From assembly GCF_900231165.1 (NCBI RefSeq), contig NZ_LT960614.1:1114550-1178549 (forward strand): a stretch of 64,000 nucleotides of DNA, written 5' to 3'. The notes beneath the pieces are model-generated. The model made no database searches. It was not told the DNA's origin and was given only the letters and a program-made list of their open reading frames with translations. Position numbers and translations under genes: made by a program. Each line of letters begins with the position of its first letter. Positions within the stretch are counted from its first letter, which is position 1. This document shows positions 25,266-33,849 of this stretch, in pieces. The DNA comes from Hartmannibacter diazotrophicus. Lineage in GTDB: Bacteria > Pseudomonadota > Alphaproteobacteria > Rhizobiales > Pleomorphomonadaceae.

Positions 25266-26570
25266 ATGCAGACCCATTTCACGCCCGCTCAGCTTGAGGA
25301 TCCAAGGATCTCCGCCTCTGAGCGCATCCTCAGAACCTGCGTTCACTGCGGATTCTGCACCGCGACCTGCCCGACCTTCGTGCTCACCGGCGACGAACTC
25401 GACAGCCCGCGCGGGCGCATCTACCTCATCAAGGACATGCTGGAAAACGACCGGCCTGCCGACGAGGTGACGGCCCTCCACGTCGACCGCTGCCTGACGT
25501 GCCTGTCGTGCATGACCACCTGCCCCTCCGGCGTCGACTACATGCATCTTGTCGACCATGCCAGGGTCCACATCGCCAGGACCTACCGCCGCCCGGCGGG
25601 CGACCGCTATGTCCGCAAGATGCTGGCGATGGTGCTGCCCCATCCCGGCCGCTTCCGTCTCGCGTTGGCGGCAGCCCGTCTCGGCAGCCCGTTCGCCGGG
25701 CTGCTTGGCTCGATGGGTGAGACGGGCAAGCGCCTTGCCGGCATGCTGGTGCTGGCGCCGAAGGCGTTGCCGAAGCGGGTCGGACCGAAGCCCGGCACCG
25801 TGACCATGGCCGAAGGCGTCTGCCGGTCCCGTGTCGCGCTCTTGTCCGGCTGCGCGCAGTCGGTGCTCGATCCGGGGATCAACGCCGCCACGACCCGGCT
25901 GCTCGCAAGGGTCGGCGTCGAAGTCGTCCTGCCGCGCGGCGAGGGCTGCTGCGGCGCCCTCGTCCAGCATATGGGCGAGGAGGAAGACGCCCGCGACTTC
26001 GCCCGCCGCAATGTCGACGCCTGGATGAAGGAGATCGACGGCGACGGGCTCGACGCCATCGTCATCACGGCGTCGGGATGCGGCACCACCATCAAGGACT
26101 ACGGCCACCTTCTGGCCGACGATCCGGAGTATGCGGACCGCGCGGCCAGGGTCGCGAGCCTTGCCATGGATATCAGCGAGTATCTCGGCAGCCTGTCGCT
26201 TCCGGAGCCGTCGGTGAAATCCGGACTTCGCGTCGCCTATCATTCCGCCTGTTCGCTGCAGCACGGCCAGAAGGTTCGCGAGTTGCCGCAACGGCTGCTT
26301 GGCGCCGCCGGCTTCGAGGTCATGAACGTCCCGGAAAGCCATCTCTGCTGCGGCTCGGCGGGCACCTACAACATCCTGCAACCAAAATTTGCCGATCGGC
26401 TGAAAGCCCGCAAGGTCCGCAATATCGAAAGCCTGACGCCCGACGTGATCGCCGCCGGCAACATTGGCTGCATGACGCAGATCGGCTCGGGAACGGCCGT
26501 TCCGGTGGTTCACACGGCCGAACTGCTCGACTGGGCCTACGGCGGCGACAAGCCCGCTGCGCTTGGCTGA
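25266..26570 (+). CDS. glcF: Glycolate oxidase iron-sulfur subunit GlcF
   Basis: A 434-residue iron-sulfur protein. Two 4Fe-4S motifs lie in the first 90 residues: CVHCGFCTATCP and CLTCLSCMTTCP. Two CCG-type domains follow: GEGCCGALVQHMG and HLCCGSAGTYN, with HSACSLQHGQ nearby. It passes electrons from the GlcD/GlcE flavins to the quinone pool. It is the last gene of glcDEF; no malate synthase or permease gene follows. Confidence 0.94.
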   Translation: MQTHFTPAQLEDPRISASERILRTCVHCGFCTATCPTFVLTGDELDSPRGRIYLIKDMLENDRPADEVTALHVDRCLTCLSCMTTCPSGVDYMHLVDHARVHIARTYRRPAGDRYVRKMLAMVLPHPGRFRLALAAARLGSPFAGLLGSMGETGKRLAGMLVLAPKALPKRVGPKPGTVTMAEGVCRSRVALLSGCAQSVLDPGINAATTRLLARVGVEVVLPRGEGCCGALVQHMGEEEDARDFARRNVDAWMKEIDGDGLDAIVITASGCGTTIKDYGHLLADDPEYADRAARVASLAMDISEYLGSLSLPEPSVKSGLRVAYHSACSLQHGQKVRELPQRLLGAAGFEVMNVPESHLCCGSAGTYNILQPKFADRLKARKVRNIESLTPDVIAAGNIGCMTQIGSGTAVPVVHTAELLDWAYGGDKPAALG

Positions 26571-26793
26571 GCGGGCGGGCTGCTCCCTCGCGCTTTGCAC
26601 GGCATTTGATCGATGCAGTTGAGGAAACGGAAAGCTCAACCGGCGTAAACTCCCCGTCGGTTGGGTCTTGCGGCGACGTTCGCGTCGCGGCTGGAGCGGT
26701 CATCACGCCGCTCCATGCTCTTGAATGCGGACCATGACGCTCTCGTTCATGCGCAGTCGCTTGAAGGCGTTATGCTCCAGGGGAGTTGGGTTC

Positions 26794-27186
26794 ATGCTTT
26801 CGGCTATCCGTTCGTCGCTTTCCGGCATGATGGCGGCCTCGAAACGTCTTGAGGTCTCGGCGGCCAACGTCGCCAATGTCCGGACGACCGGCAAGGTTCC
26901 CGACGCGACTGGGGCAAGCAACGCCTATGCGCCGGCGGTCGTGAGCCAGACAGCGACCGCGTCGGGCGTTGCAACGCAGGTGACGACGAAGCCGCAGCCC
27001 TATCGCCTCGCCTATGACCCCGACAGCCCGAATGCCAACGCCGACGGTCTCGTCGCCGAGCCCAATGTCGATCTCACCTCGGAGGTCGTCAATCAGATCA
27101 GCGCCAAGTTTGCCTACGAAGCTTCGGTGAAGACCCTCAAGGTTGCTGACGAGATGACGCAGAAGACGCTGGATATTCTATCCTGA
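26794..27186 (+). CDS. FlgC-like flagellar basal-body rod protein
   Basis: A 130-residue protein with the rod-protein pattern: an N-terminal helix AIRSSLSGMMAASKRLEVSAANVANVRT (the usual ANNIAN box is AANVAN) and a C-terminal helix EVVNQISAKFAYEASVKTLKVADEMTQKTLDIL. Length fits FlgC (about 135). GGGGAG lies 8 nt before the ATG. It is isolated from other rod genes, so it may be a paralogue of FlgC used in a variant rod. An upstream start at 26725 is rejected for lack of conserved sequence. Confidence 0.75.
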   Translation: MLSAIRSSLSGMMAASKRLEVSAANVANVRTTGKVPDATGASNAYAPAVVSQTATASGVATQVTTKPQPYRLAYDPDSPNANADGLVAEPNVDLTSEVVNQISAKFAYEASVKTLKVADEMTQKTLDILS

Positions 27187-27482
27187 CCGCGTCTTCACTT
27201 GCGATTTCCGGCCCTGAGCCATGACCGGTCTTTGCGTTGTTGTCGGGAATTCCGTGTTGCAATGCGAAAAAATCGGCTTCCAGCAGCCCTTGCGTCTTTT
27301 TCTTCGTGCTTGGTTGATGCTACGGTGGCAACCGTTGTGCGTTGCGATGACGTGGTTCCAATGGCGGCAAGCCGTTGGGCGGAGTGGGGATCAATTACCG
27401 GCCACAGCGTCATCGACCGGCATTGTAAGTGGGTTGCCGGCCAACCATTTATTTGAATTCGTTGGACTTGGTTTGCAGGGTC

Positions 27483-27848
27483 ATGAGAAATAATCGTCAT
27501 CACAAAAGGGGTTCGGACAGGGCCAGCCGTCTGGGGGCTGCCGTCTTTGTCGCGACCCTTCTGTTTCCGCTGGGCGGCTGGACCGCCGCGATCAAGCCGA
27601 GCTTTGACTGCGATCAGGCTCACGGCGATGTGGAGAATTTGATCTGCTCGGACGATGAACTGGCGCAGCTCGACCTGAAGCTGGCCAAGACGATGGCGAC
27701 CGCGCTGGCGAAGGCGTCTGCCGTCGATGTTTCCGGGCTGAAGAACGAGGAGCGGGACTGGCGGCGCAAGCGCAATGGCTGCGCCAAGGCCTCCGATCCG
27801 CGCCAGTGCACGGTCAACGCCTATCAGAATTTCCTCGGGCGTCTGTGA
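27483..27848 (+). CDS. LprI-like (DUF1311) secreted protein
   Basis: A 121-residue protein with a signal peptide (hydrophobic run AAVFVATLLFPLGGWTA) and the LprI/DUF1311 domain: FDCDQAHGDVENLICSDDEL, then W-x-R-K-R-NGC and PRQCTVNAYQNFL. Four Cys should form two disulfides in the periplasm. LprI of Mycobacterium inhibits lysozyme; for most members the role is unknown. It is convergent with the L,D-transpeptidase gene, so both may act at the cell wall. Confidence 0.8.
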   Translation: MRNNRHHKRGSDRASRLGAAVFVATLLFPLGGWTAAIKPSFDCDQAHGDVENLICSDDELAQLDLKLAKTMATALAKASAVDVSGLKNEERDWRRKRNGCAKASDPRQCTVNAYQNFLGRL

Positions 27849-27873
27849 TTTCCTCCATGCCTTGAAAAGGACG

Positions 27874-27903
27874 GAGCCGCCGCACCTTTCGGCACGGCGG
27901 CTC
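27874..27903. terminator. Hairpin between convergent lprI-like and ldt genes
   Basis: GAGCCGCCG (27874-27882) and CGGCGGCTC (27895-27903) form a perfect 9-bp GC-rich stem with a 12-nt loop in the 84-bp gap between convergent stops. There is no T tail, so it may act as a weak or Rho-assisted bidirectional terminator. Confidence 0.4.
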
Positions 27904-27932
27904 GCGACAATCCTTGGAAGAGGACGGAAGGC

Positions 27933-28658
27933 TCAGCGCAGGACGACGACCTTCGTGCCGACATTCACGCGCGTGTAGAGGTCTTTGACATCCTCGTTGC
28001 GCATGCGGATGCAGCCGGACGAGACGGCCTGGCCGATCGTCCAGGGCTGCGACGTGCCGTGGATGCGATAGAGCGTCGAGCCGAGGTAGAGCGCGCGGGC
28101 GCCGAGCGGGTTTTTCGGCCCGCCTTCCATGTAGCGCGGCAGGTCCGGCTGGCGCTGGCGCATTTCCGGCGGCGGTGTCCAGCCCGGCCATTCGGCCTTG
28201 CGGGTGATCTTGTGGGTTCCGGCCCAGGCAAAGCCGGGGCGGCCGACGCCGACGCCATAGCGCCGTGCGCGCCCGTTCTGCTCGACCAGGAAGAGATGGC
28301 GATCTTCGGTGTCGATCACGATCGTGCCCGGCTTGTAGGGGCCGGAGTAGTCGACCACCGTCGGCAGGAACTCGGGGGCAAGCTGCCGGGTCGGGGTCAC
28401 GGCGACCGTTCTCGGCTGGACATTCGCCTGCTGCCGCTGCTCCCTGCGCGGATCAGGCAGGCGTGTGGCTCGTGCCTGGGCCTTGGGCGCGGCATAGATC
28501 GGCTTCTGGCCAGGACGAAGCTGGAGCACCCACGGATCGACCGCATCGGGGCTCAGCACGACCGGCGGCGGTGTGGCATAGCGAACGCTGGCCGCATGGG
28601 CCGGGGCGAATGTGGCCGCCATTGCCGCGGCGGCCAGGAACAGACGAAAATTCTTCAT
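27933..28658 (-). CDS. L,D-transpeptidase (YkuD domain)
   Basis: A 241-residue secreted protein: signal peptide (FRLFLAAAAMAATFAPAHA), a Pro/Arg/Gln-rich linker (about 30-100), then the YkuD domain with GTIVIDTEDRHLFLVEQNG, YGVGVGRPGFAWAG and the active-site region HGTSQPWTIGQAVSSGCIRM. His and the catalytic Cys are intact. It makes 3-3 crosslinks in peptidoglycan or attaches lipoproteins to it, which is important in polar-growing Hyphomicrobiales. The ATG at 28658 sits directly before the signal peptide. Confidence 0.93.
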   Translation of the reverse strand: MKNFRLFLAAAAMAATFAPAHAASVRYATPPPVVLSPDAVDPWVLQLRPGQKPIYAAPKAQARATRLPDPRREQRQQANVQPRTVAVTPTRQLAPEFLPTVVDYSGPYKPGTIVIDTEDRHLFLVEQNGRARRYGVGVGRPGFAWAGTHKITRKAEWPGWTPPPEMRQRQPDLPRYMEGGPKNPLGARALYLGSTLYRIHGTSQPWTIGQAVSSGCIRMRNEDVKDLYTRVNVGTKVVVLR

Positions 28659-29016
28659 CGACAGACCCAATACGAAACAGTCGTGGATGACCTCCCGAGG
28701 ACCGGTGGACGCGTGTCCGTCGCCGGTTCCCGGGTCGCGAAAATGCCGGAATGCCATCGCCGACGCCGCCCGCCGCTGCATGACCCGCATGCGGCAGTCA
28801 ACGTTCGATGACGGCACTGCGGTGACGATGCACCGCGTCCGTTGCCGGCAACGCTACGTGGAAATTCGGAATCGATTGGTGAATCGAAGCTGGTTCCGAT
28901 CGCTTCAATTCGAGCGATTTGACGGCAGGGTTAATGGTCCGTCTGGAAAGATCGTGAACGAATTGCAACCACGCGGAGAGGCTGCTCGTCGCCGTTTGCG
29001 CCGGAGGGCGTCCCGA
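28659..29016. other. 358-bp intergenic region upstream of the L,D-transpeptidase gene
   Basis: No supported gene. The part near 28860-28950 is less GC-rich and holds an inverted repeat ATCGCT-N8-AGCGAT near 28899-28918 and a GTTAATGG (28928-28935), whose complement resembles a CtrA half-site. It should contain the ldt promoter; none can be fixed with confidence. Confidence 0.4.
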
Positions 29017-29805
29017 TCAACGCAGCTTGCGCCGCACGTCGCGGATCACCTGAGGCAGGAGAGGCGTTACGTCCGCCATGGTCATGCCGCAGGTGATGCG
29101 CGGATCGTAGAGCATGTTGACGATCGCCCGGTCGAAGGCCGTCAGCCGCTGGTAGTGCGACGTGTCGTTGAACATGGAGAGCTTCAGCGAGTTGTCGTCG
29201 TTGATCGGCCCGAGCCCCTGGAGGATTTCCTCGACCATGCAGCGGTTGAAGAGGTATGCCCCTTCGTCCGCGACGATATAGGATGTCGTTTGCCGGATCG
29301 ACGAGCGGCCGTAGTGCATCACGGTGGCGCATTGACCGGGCAGCTCGCCGCTAAGGGACGCCAGCGACGGCCTCGCCCGGTAGTTCGCCCGCGTGGTGAT
29401 GATGACGTCGAAGTTGGCTTTCTCGCCGGGCATGGCGAGACGGGCATCGAGGCCGGGAACGATCCGCGGCAGCCGGGCGATGAAGTCGGCCACCTTCCGG
29501 TCCATTCCCTTGCCCGTCCTGTCCTCGACGGAAAAGCGGACGGGTTGCTCGAACTTCCGCAGGCGCGAGCGCGGCGAACGGGTCCGCCCCTCGGTCCCGA
29601 AGACGGTCATGAGAAAGCCGTGCGAAAGCTGGGCGTCGGAAATATGCGAAAGGCTGCCGGCATCGGCAGGCACCGAGGCAATCGTCAGGGAGACCAAAGC
29701 AACCGTTGCAAGGCGAAACAGCCTTCGAGCGGCAGAATTCAAAAGCGCAGGAAACGAACCGGGCGAGGCTGGCCTCGTCTTGGGCGGCGAAATGAACCCC
29801 TGCAT
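29017..29805 (-). CDS. DUF2927 secreted protein
   Basis: A 262-residue protein with a signal sequence (RLFRLATVALVSLTIASVPADAG) and the DUF2927 domain: LRKFEQPVRFSVEDR, then a FDVIITTRANYRA strand, QTTSYIVADEGAYLFNRCMVEEILQGLGPINDD, and a MLYDPRITCGMT end. DUF2927 has a metallopeptidase-like (zincin-like) architecture but no HExxH is visible here, so activity is doubtful. AAGGA lies 8 nt before the ATG at 29805. Function unknown. Confidence 0.75.
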   Translation of the reverse strand: MQGFISPPKTRPASPGSFPALLNSAARRLFRLATVALVSLTIASVPADAGSLSHISDAQLSHGFLMTVFGTEGRTRSPRSRLRKFEQPVRFSVEDRTGKGMDRKVADFIARLPRIVPGLDARLAMPGEKANFDVIITTRANYRARPSLASLSGELPGQCATVMHYGRSSIRQTTSYIVADEGAYLFNRCMVEEILQGLGPINDDNSLKLSMFNDTSHYQRLTAFDRAIVNMLYDPRITCGMTMADVTPLLPQVIRDVRRKLR

Positions 29806-30190
29806 GCGACAGGTCCTTCGATCGGCGGTCAAAAGGCGATGCTGTCCTCGTGCCTGTTGCCCGGTTGACGACAACGCCACGCCGCCGCCCCGGACGTGGT
29901 GCTCTGCTTCATTCTCTCCGGTCGGCCCGACAGGCACTCGGCTGCCTTCGCGCCCCGCTTCGACCGTGCCTCTCGTTCGGTCGACGGCTCCCGGTGATGA
30001 ACACATGGATCGCCGCAAAGACTGCCGGACGAGAGAGCCTTTTGAAAGTTAATTTAAAGTGAGAACTGGACAATTCGGGTCGACGGGAATGACCCGCCAT
30101 TTCCGAGGTGCGCCAACCGCGTCAGTAAAAACAGATTGTTAATGAGCCATCGGTATTTTCCGGAATGTTGCGCACTGGAGATGAGCAGAC
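29806..30190. other. 385-bp divergent region between DUF2927 and cheZ-like genes
   Basis: No supported gene. It holds an AT-rich stretch (30047-30065) and, at 30138-30157, GTTAATGA next to CCATCGGTATT. The same two words occur upstream of the second cheZ-like gene. A GGAG 10 nt before 30191 is the ribosome site of the cheZ-like gene. Confidence 0.4.
30138..30157 (+). promoter_or_regulatory. Candidate regulatory motif upstream of first cheZ-like gene
   Basis: GTTAATGA (complement TCATTAAC; TTAACAAT on the minus strand resembles the CtrA half-site TTAACCAT) is followed by CCATCGGTATT. Both words recur at 55909-55949 before the other cheZ-like gene, which is unlikely for unrelated upstream regions. 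Confidence 0.35.
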
Positions 30191-30922
30191 ATGTCGATGA
30201 GGCGGCGGGCTTACCGGATCGAATCCTTCATGAACGGTTCTGAGGGATTGGCCACGCATGCGCCCCGTTCGGCTGCACCCTCGTCCGCGGACACGGCGGC
30301 GATCCTGAGAGAGATCCAGGATCTGAAGCGCCTCATCACGCCGTCCCAGGATATCAGCGCCACGGTTCTTGACGACTATCGCCGCCAGTTCAGCGAGGCG
30401 ATGAAGCTGAAGTCGGAGATGGACGAGATCCAGGCCGCGATCCTGCAGACCAAGCGCGAGATCGCGACGCTGCATGTCTCCAATTTCGAGGGGCGGGAAA
30501 TGTCCCGCGTCACCGACGAACTCGATGCCGTCGTCAACGGCACGGAAATGGCGACGGAATCGATCCTGTCCGCCGCCGAGGCGATCGACGACGCCGCCAA
30601 CACGCTCAGCGCCCGCACCAAGGGCGAGGACCACGACCTTGCCGCCGACATCCAGGAACGGGTGGTCGGCATCTTCGAGGCCTGCAACTTCCAGGACCTC
30701 ACCGGCCAGCGCATCACCAAGGTCGTCAATGCCCTGCGCTTCGTCGAGGATCGCGTCAACCGGATGATCGAGATCTGGGGCGGCATGGAGGGCTTCTCGG
30801 AGATCGAGGCCGAAGAGATGGCCAAGCGCGAGGGCGACGCCGCTCTCCTCAACGGCCCGGCTCTCGATCACGTCGATGAAGATATCGCCAGCCAGGACGA
30901 TATCGACGCGCTGTTCGCCTGA
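30191..30922 (+). CDS. CheZ-like protein phosphatase (first copy)
   Basis: A 243-residue mostly helical protein. The phosphatase motif is FEACNFQDLTGQRITKVV, with Asp169 and Gln173 corresponding to the catalytic Asp and Gln of E. coli CheZ. The C-terminus QDDIDALFA matches the CheY-P-binding tail of CheZ. It should dephosphorylate a CheY-type regulator. No che gene is adjacent; a second CheZ-like gene lies at 56050 just after cheY. Residues 40-100 may form a coiled coil. Confidence 0.85.
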   Translation: MSMRRRAYRIESFMNGSEGLATHAPRSAAPSSADTAAILREIQDLKRLITPSQDISATVLDDYRRQFSEAMKLKSEMDEIQAAILQTKREIATLHVSNFEGREMSRVTDELDAVVNGTEMATESILSAAEAIDDAANTLSARTKGEDHDLAADIQERVVGIFEACNFQDLTGQRITKVVNALRFVEDRVNRMIEIWGGMEGFSEIEAEEMAKREGDAALLNGPALDHVDEDIASQDDIDALFA

Positions 30923-31023
30923 TCCATTCGATTCAGTCCATCCGAAGGCCGTCCGAAGCAGCGGGTTGCGGGGCATTTTCGGGTGTGATAAGGAACAAAA
31001 AGAGAACGATACGCGAGGGCGCC

Positions 31024-31668
31024 ATGGAAGACGCACGGGGAGACGGACTGGATGTCGGTGCCGATGGGATCGCACGCTGCTGGTGGCAGGGCGGCCTTGA
31101 CGACTATCGCCGCTATCACGACGAGGAATGGGGGCGTCCCGTCGCCGACAACCGGCTGATGTTCGAAAAGCTGTGTCTGGAGGGGTTCCAGTCAGGGCTT
31201 TCGTGGCTGACGATTTTGCGCAAGCGTGAGAATTTCCGCGCCGCCTTCGCCGGTTTCGACATCGACAAGGTGGCCGAATACGGCGATGCGGATGTCGAGC
31301 GCCTGCTGGGCGATGCCGGCATCGTCCGCCACAAGGGCAAGATCCTCGCTGTCATCAACAACGCCAAACGCGCCCGGGCGATGCGCGACCGGGGGCTGAT
31401 CCTGTCCGCGCTCGTCTGGAGCCATGAGCCCGATCCGGAAAGCCGGCCCAAGGTCTGCGACAAGGCGGCGCTGATGACGCTCGGCAAGACGAAGGAGTCG
31501 ACGGCGCTCTCCAAGCTGCTGCGCAAGGATGGCTGGTCTTTCGTCGGACCGACGACGGTCTACGCCTTCATGCAGTCGATGGGCGTCGTCAACGACCATG
31601 TCGAGGGCTGCCACTGCCGCGCCCATGTAGAGGCGGCGCGGGCGGCCTTCGTCCGGCCTGCTTGGTAG
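31024..31668 (+). CDS. tag: DNA-3-methyladenine glycosylase I (TagA type)
   Basis: A 214-residue glycosylase: ARCWWQGGLDDYRRYHDEEWGRP at the N-terminus, SGLSWLTILRKRENFRAAFAGFD, and GPTTVYAFMQSMGVVNDHVEGCHC at the C-terminus. The N-terminal Cys/His and the C-terminal His-Cys pair form the known zinc snap. It excises 3-methyladenine from alkylated DNA. GAGGG precedes the ATG at 31024; an ATG 13 codons earlier is not conserved. It runs convergent with hisG. Confidence 0.94.
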   Translation: MEDARGDGLDVGADGIARCWWQGGLDDYRRYHDEEWGRPVADNRLMFEKLCLEGFQSGLSWLTILRKRENFRAAFAGFDIDKVAEYGDADVERLLGDAGIVRHKGKILAVINNAKRARAMRDRGLILSALVWSHEPDPESRPKVCDKAALMTLGKTKESTALSKLLRKDGWSFVGPTTVYAFMQSMGVVNDHVEGCHCRAHVEAARAAFVRPAW

Positions 31669-31689
31669 CGGAACCGGAAGGGCAGGGCC

Positions 31690-32697
31690 TCAGCCGAGCC
31701 GTGCCGCCAGCGCGTCGTAGAGCGGATTCTCGGCCTTGAAGACATAGTCCATGCGCGAGACCGTGATGGTCGTGGCGCCCTGCGACAGCAGGTAGGTCGA
31801 AAGATCGTGCACCCGGCCGGCCGGCGTCAGCAGGATGACGCGGCCCTCGGCAGACGCGAACGGCGCGCTGACGCCGAAGCGTTCGGCCAGTTCCCCGGTG
31901 ATGCCCGTCGCCGCCGTCAGGTCGGCCTCCACGCGCAACGTCGCGCGGGCCTCGGCATCGGCCGCGATGCGGGTCAGGATCGCGCGCGCGGCCGCCTTCT
32001 GGTCGTCTCCCCAGGTCGCGGCCAGCGAGGCGACGAGCGCGGCCTGCGAGCGCATGATCGTCGCATCGTCGATGATCTTGAGCCCGTTGTCGGCGAGCGT
32101 GCGGCCGGTCGAGGTGATGTCGACGATGAGTTCGGCGGTGCCGGCGGCGGGCGCCCCCTCGGTCGCGCCGGGGCTTTCCACGATCAGATAATCGTAGACG
32201 CCGTGGCCGGTGAGGAAGCGGCGGGTGAGGCCGACATATTTCGTCGCGACCCGCATCGGCCGGTGGTGCTTCAGGCGGAAGCGCGCGGCGACATCGGCAA
32301 GGTCGGCCATCGAGACGACGTCGAGCCAGGCCTGTGGCACGGCGATGACGAGATTGGCGTGGCCGAAGCCGAGCCGCGTGATGAGGTGTGCGGGCGCGGG
32401 CGCAAAGTCGTCCAATGTTTCGCCCGGCTCGATCTCGGCATGGGCGGGGCCGAGCGTTTCGTGCAGAAGGTCCGTGCCGGTGATGGCAAGATGCACGTTG
32501 CCGGCGCCGACCTCGCGGGCGATCTCGGAGGCGGAACGGAACTGCACCTCGACGCTGTCGAGCCCGGCGATGGTGCCGAAATAGTCGCGGCTGCCGCGCG
32601 CCTGCCGGATGACGAGGCCGGCGCGCTCGAAGAAGGCGAGCGTCTGCTCCTGAAGCCGTCCCTTGGAGGGGATCGCGATGACGAGATTGCCGTTCAC
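31690..32697 (-). CDS. hisG: ATP phosphoribosyltransferase HisG (extended form)
   Basis: A 335-residue protein starting at GTG. The catalytic core (about 1-220) has AIPSKGRLQEQTLAFFERAGL, HLAITGTDLLHE and the PRPP-binding ELIVDITSTGRTLADNGL. A further 110 residues follow, ending FKAENPLYDALAARLG. It catalyses the first step of histidine synthesis. HisG partnered with HisZ is normally the short form of about 200-230 residues; this longer form is nevertheless next to hisZ, with a GTGA overlap. Confidence 0.93.
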   Translation of the reverse strand: MNGNLVIAIPSKGRLQEQTLAFFERAGLVIRQARGSRDYFGTIAGLDSVEVQFRSASEIAREVGAGNVHLAITGTDLLHETLGPAHAEIEPGETLDDFAPAPAHLITRLGFGHANLVIAVPQAWLDVVSMADLADVAARFRLKHHRPMRVATKYVGLTRRFLTGHGVYDYLIVESPGATEGAPAAGTAELIVDITSTGRTLADNGLKIIDDATIMRSQAALVASLAATWGDDQKAAARAILTRIAADAEARATLRVEADLTAATGITGELAERFGVSAPFASAEGRVILLTPAGRVHDLSTYLLSQGATTITVSRMDYVFKAENPLYDALAARLG

Positions 32698-33845
32698 GAT
32701 GACGCCTCCAGTCCTGCGAGCCGTTCGGTCCAGACCGCAAAGCCGACTGCCTTGACGTCGGCCGGTGCGCCGAAGCTCGTCATCAGCGCATCGTAGCGAC
32801 CGCCGCCGCAGACCTGCCCGAGCCCGGCGGCGCGCGGGTCGGTGATGTCGAAGACGAAGCCGTCGTAATAGCCGAGCCGCCGGCCGAAGCTCGCCGAGAA
32901 GGTCACGTTGTCGAGCGCGATGCCGCTTGCCTGGAAGGCGTCGATGCGCGCCTCGAAACGGGCGATGGCGGCAGCGAGCGCACCCTTGTCGGCGCCGGCC
33001 ATGAGGGCGTGCGATTTCAGCTTGTCGGCGGCCTCGGCGAGCGGCAGTTCCAGATCGAGGAAGGCGTCGACGATGTCGGTCGCGCCCGCCGGCATGACGG
33101 TCTCGGCGGCAAGCGTTGCCTGCTCCAGCACACGTTCGGCGATTTCCGATGTCGTGCGCCCGCCGACGGACTGGATGCCGGCGATGGAGAGGATGTCGGC
33201 GAAGAGTTCGCCCACTCGCTCGCTCGGAAACTCCGACAGCGCCTTGATCACGTCGGCATGGGGCGAGAACTGGGCAAAGCCGCTCGCCGGCGCATGCATG
33301 TGGCGCACCGTCTCGCGCACCTTGCGCGGGTCGCCGAACTGGGTCATCAGGCGGCGCTTCCAGGCGGCGGGAAGCGCCAGCGCATCGAGAAGGGCGGCAA
33401 AGAGGCCAACGTCGCCGATGGTCACCTGCGGCGCGGAAACGCCGTTGTCGCGGGCAATGTCGAGCGCCAGCGCGAGAATTTCGGCATCCGCGCCCGCCGG
33501 GTCATGGCGGCCGATGAGCTCGCCGCCCATCTGCCAGACCTCGTCGCTCTCGCCAGCACGGCCGTTGCGGAAGATCTGACCGGAATAGCTGAAGCGGACG
33601 GCATCGCCGGCAATCCCGGTCGCCACCGCCTTGCGGCAGACGGGGATCGTGAACTCGGGGCGCAGGCAGCGCTCGACGCCGCGCCCGTCGGTGGTGACGA
33701 ACATGCGGCGGCGGAATTCCTCGCCGGAAATGCGCACGAAGTCTTCCATCGGCAGCAGAACCGGCACCTCGACGGGCGCAAAGCCTGCCCCGGCAAAGCG
33801 TTCCGAGACGCGCGCGATGGTCCTGGCGACGGCCCCGTCCTGCAT
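32694..33845 (-). CDS. hisZ: ATP phosphoribosyltransferase regulatory subunit HisZ
   Basis: A 383-residue HisRS-like protein lacking the C-terminal anticodon-binding domain. Class II motifs are partly kept: RPEFTIPVCRKAVATG, VRFSYSGQIFRNG and the late GLGQVCGGGRYDALMTSFG. It regulates short-form HisG and brings histidine feedback. It lies 4 bp after hisS and overlaps hisG. hisS-hisZ-hisG is a known alphaproteobacterial operon. Confidence 0.93.
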   Translation of the reverse strand: MQDGAVARTIARVSERFAGAGFAPVEVPVLLPMEDFVRISGEEFRRRMFVTTDGRGVERCLRPEFTIPVCRKAVATGIAGDAVRFSYSGQIFRNGRAGESDEVWQMGGELIGRHDPAGADAEILALALDIARDNGVSAPQVTIGDVGLFAALLDALALPAAWKRRLMTQFGDPRKVRETVRHMHAPASGFAQFSPHADVIKALSEFPSERVGELFADILSIAGIQSVGGRTTSEIAERVLEQATLAAETVMPAGATDIVDAFLDLELPLAEAADKLKSHALMAGADKGALAAAIARFEARIDAFQASGIALDNVTFSASFGRRLGYYDGFVFDITDPRAAGLGQVCGGGRYDALMTSFGAPADVKAVGFAVWTERLAGLEASS

Positions 33846-33849
33846 GGTC

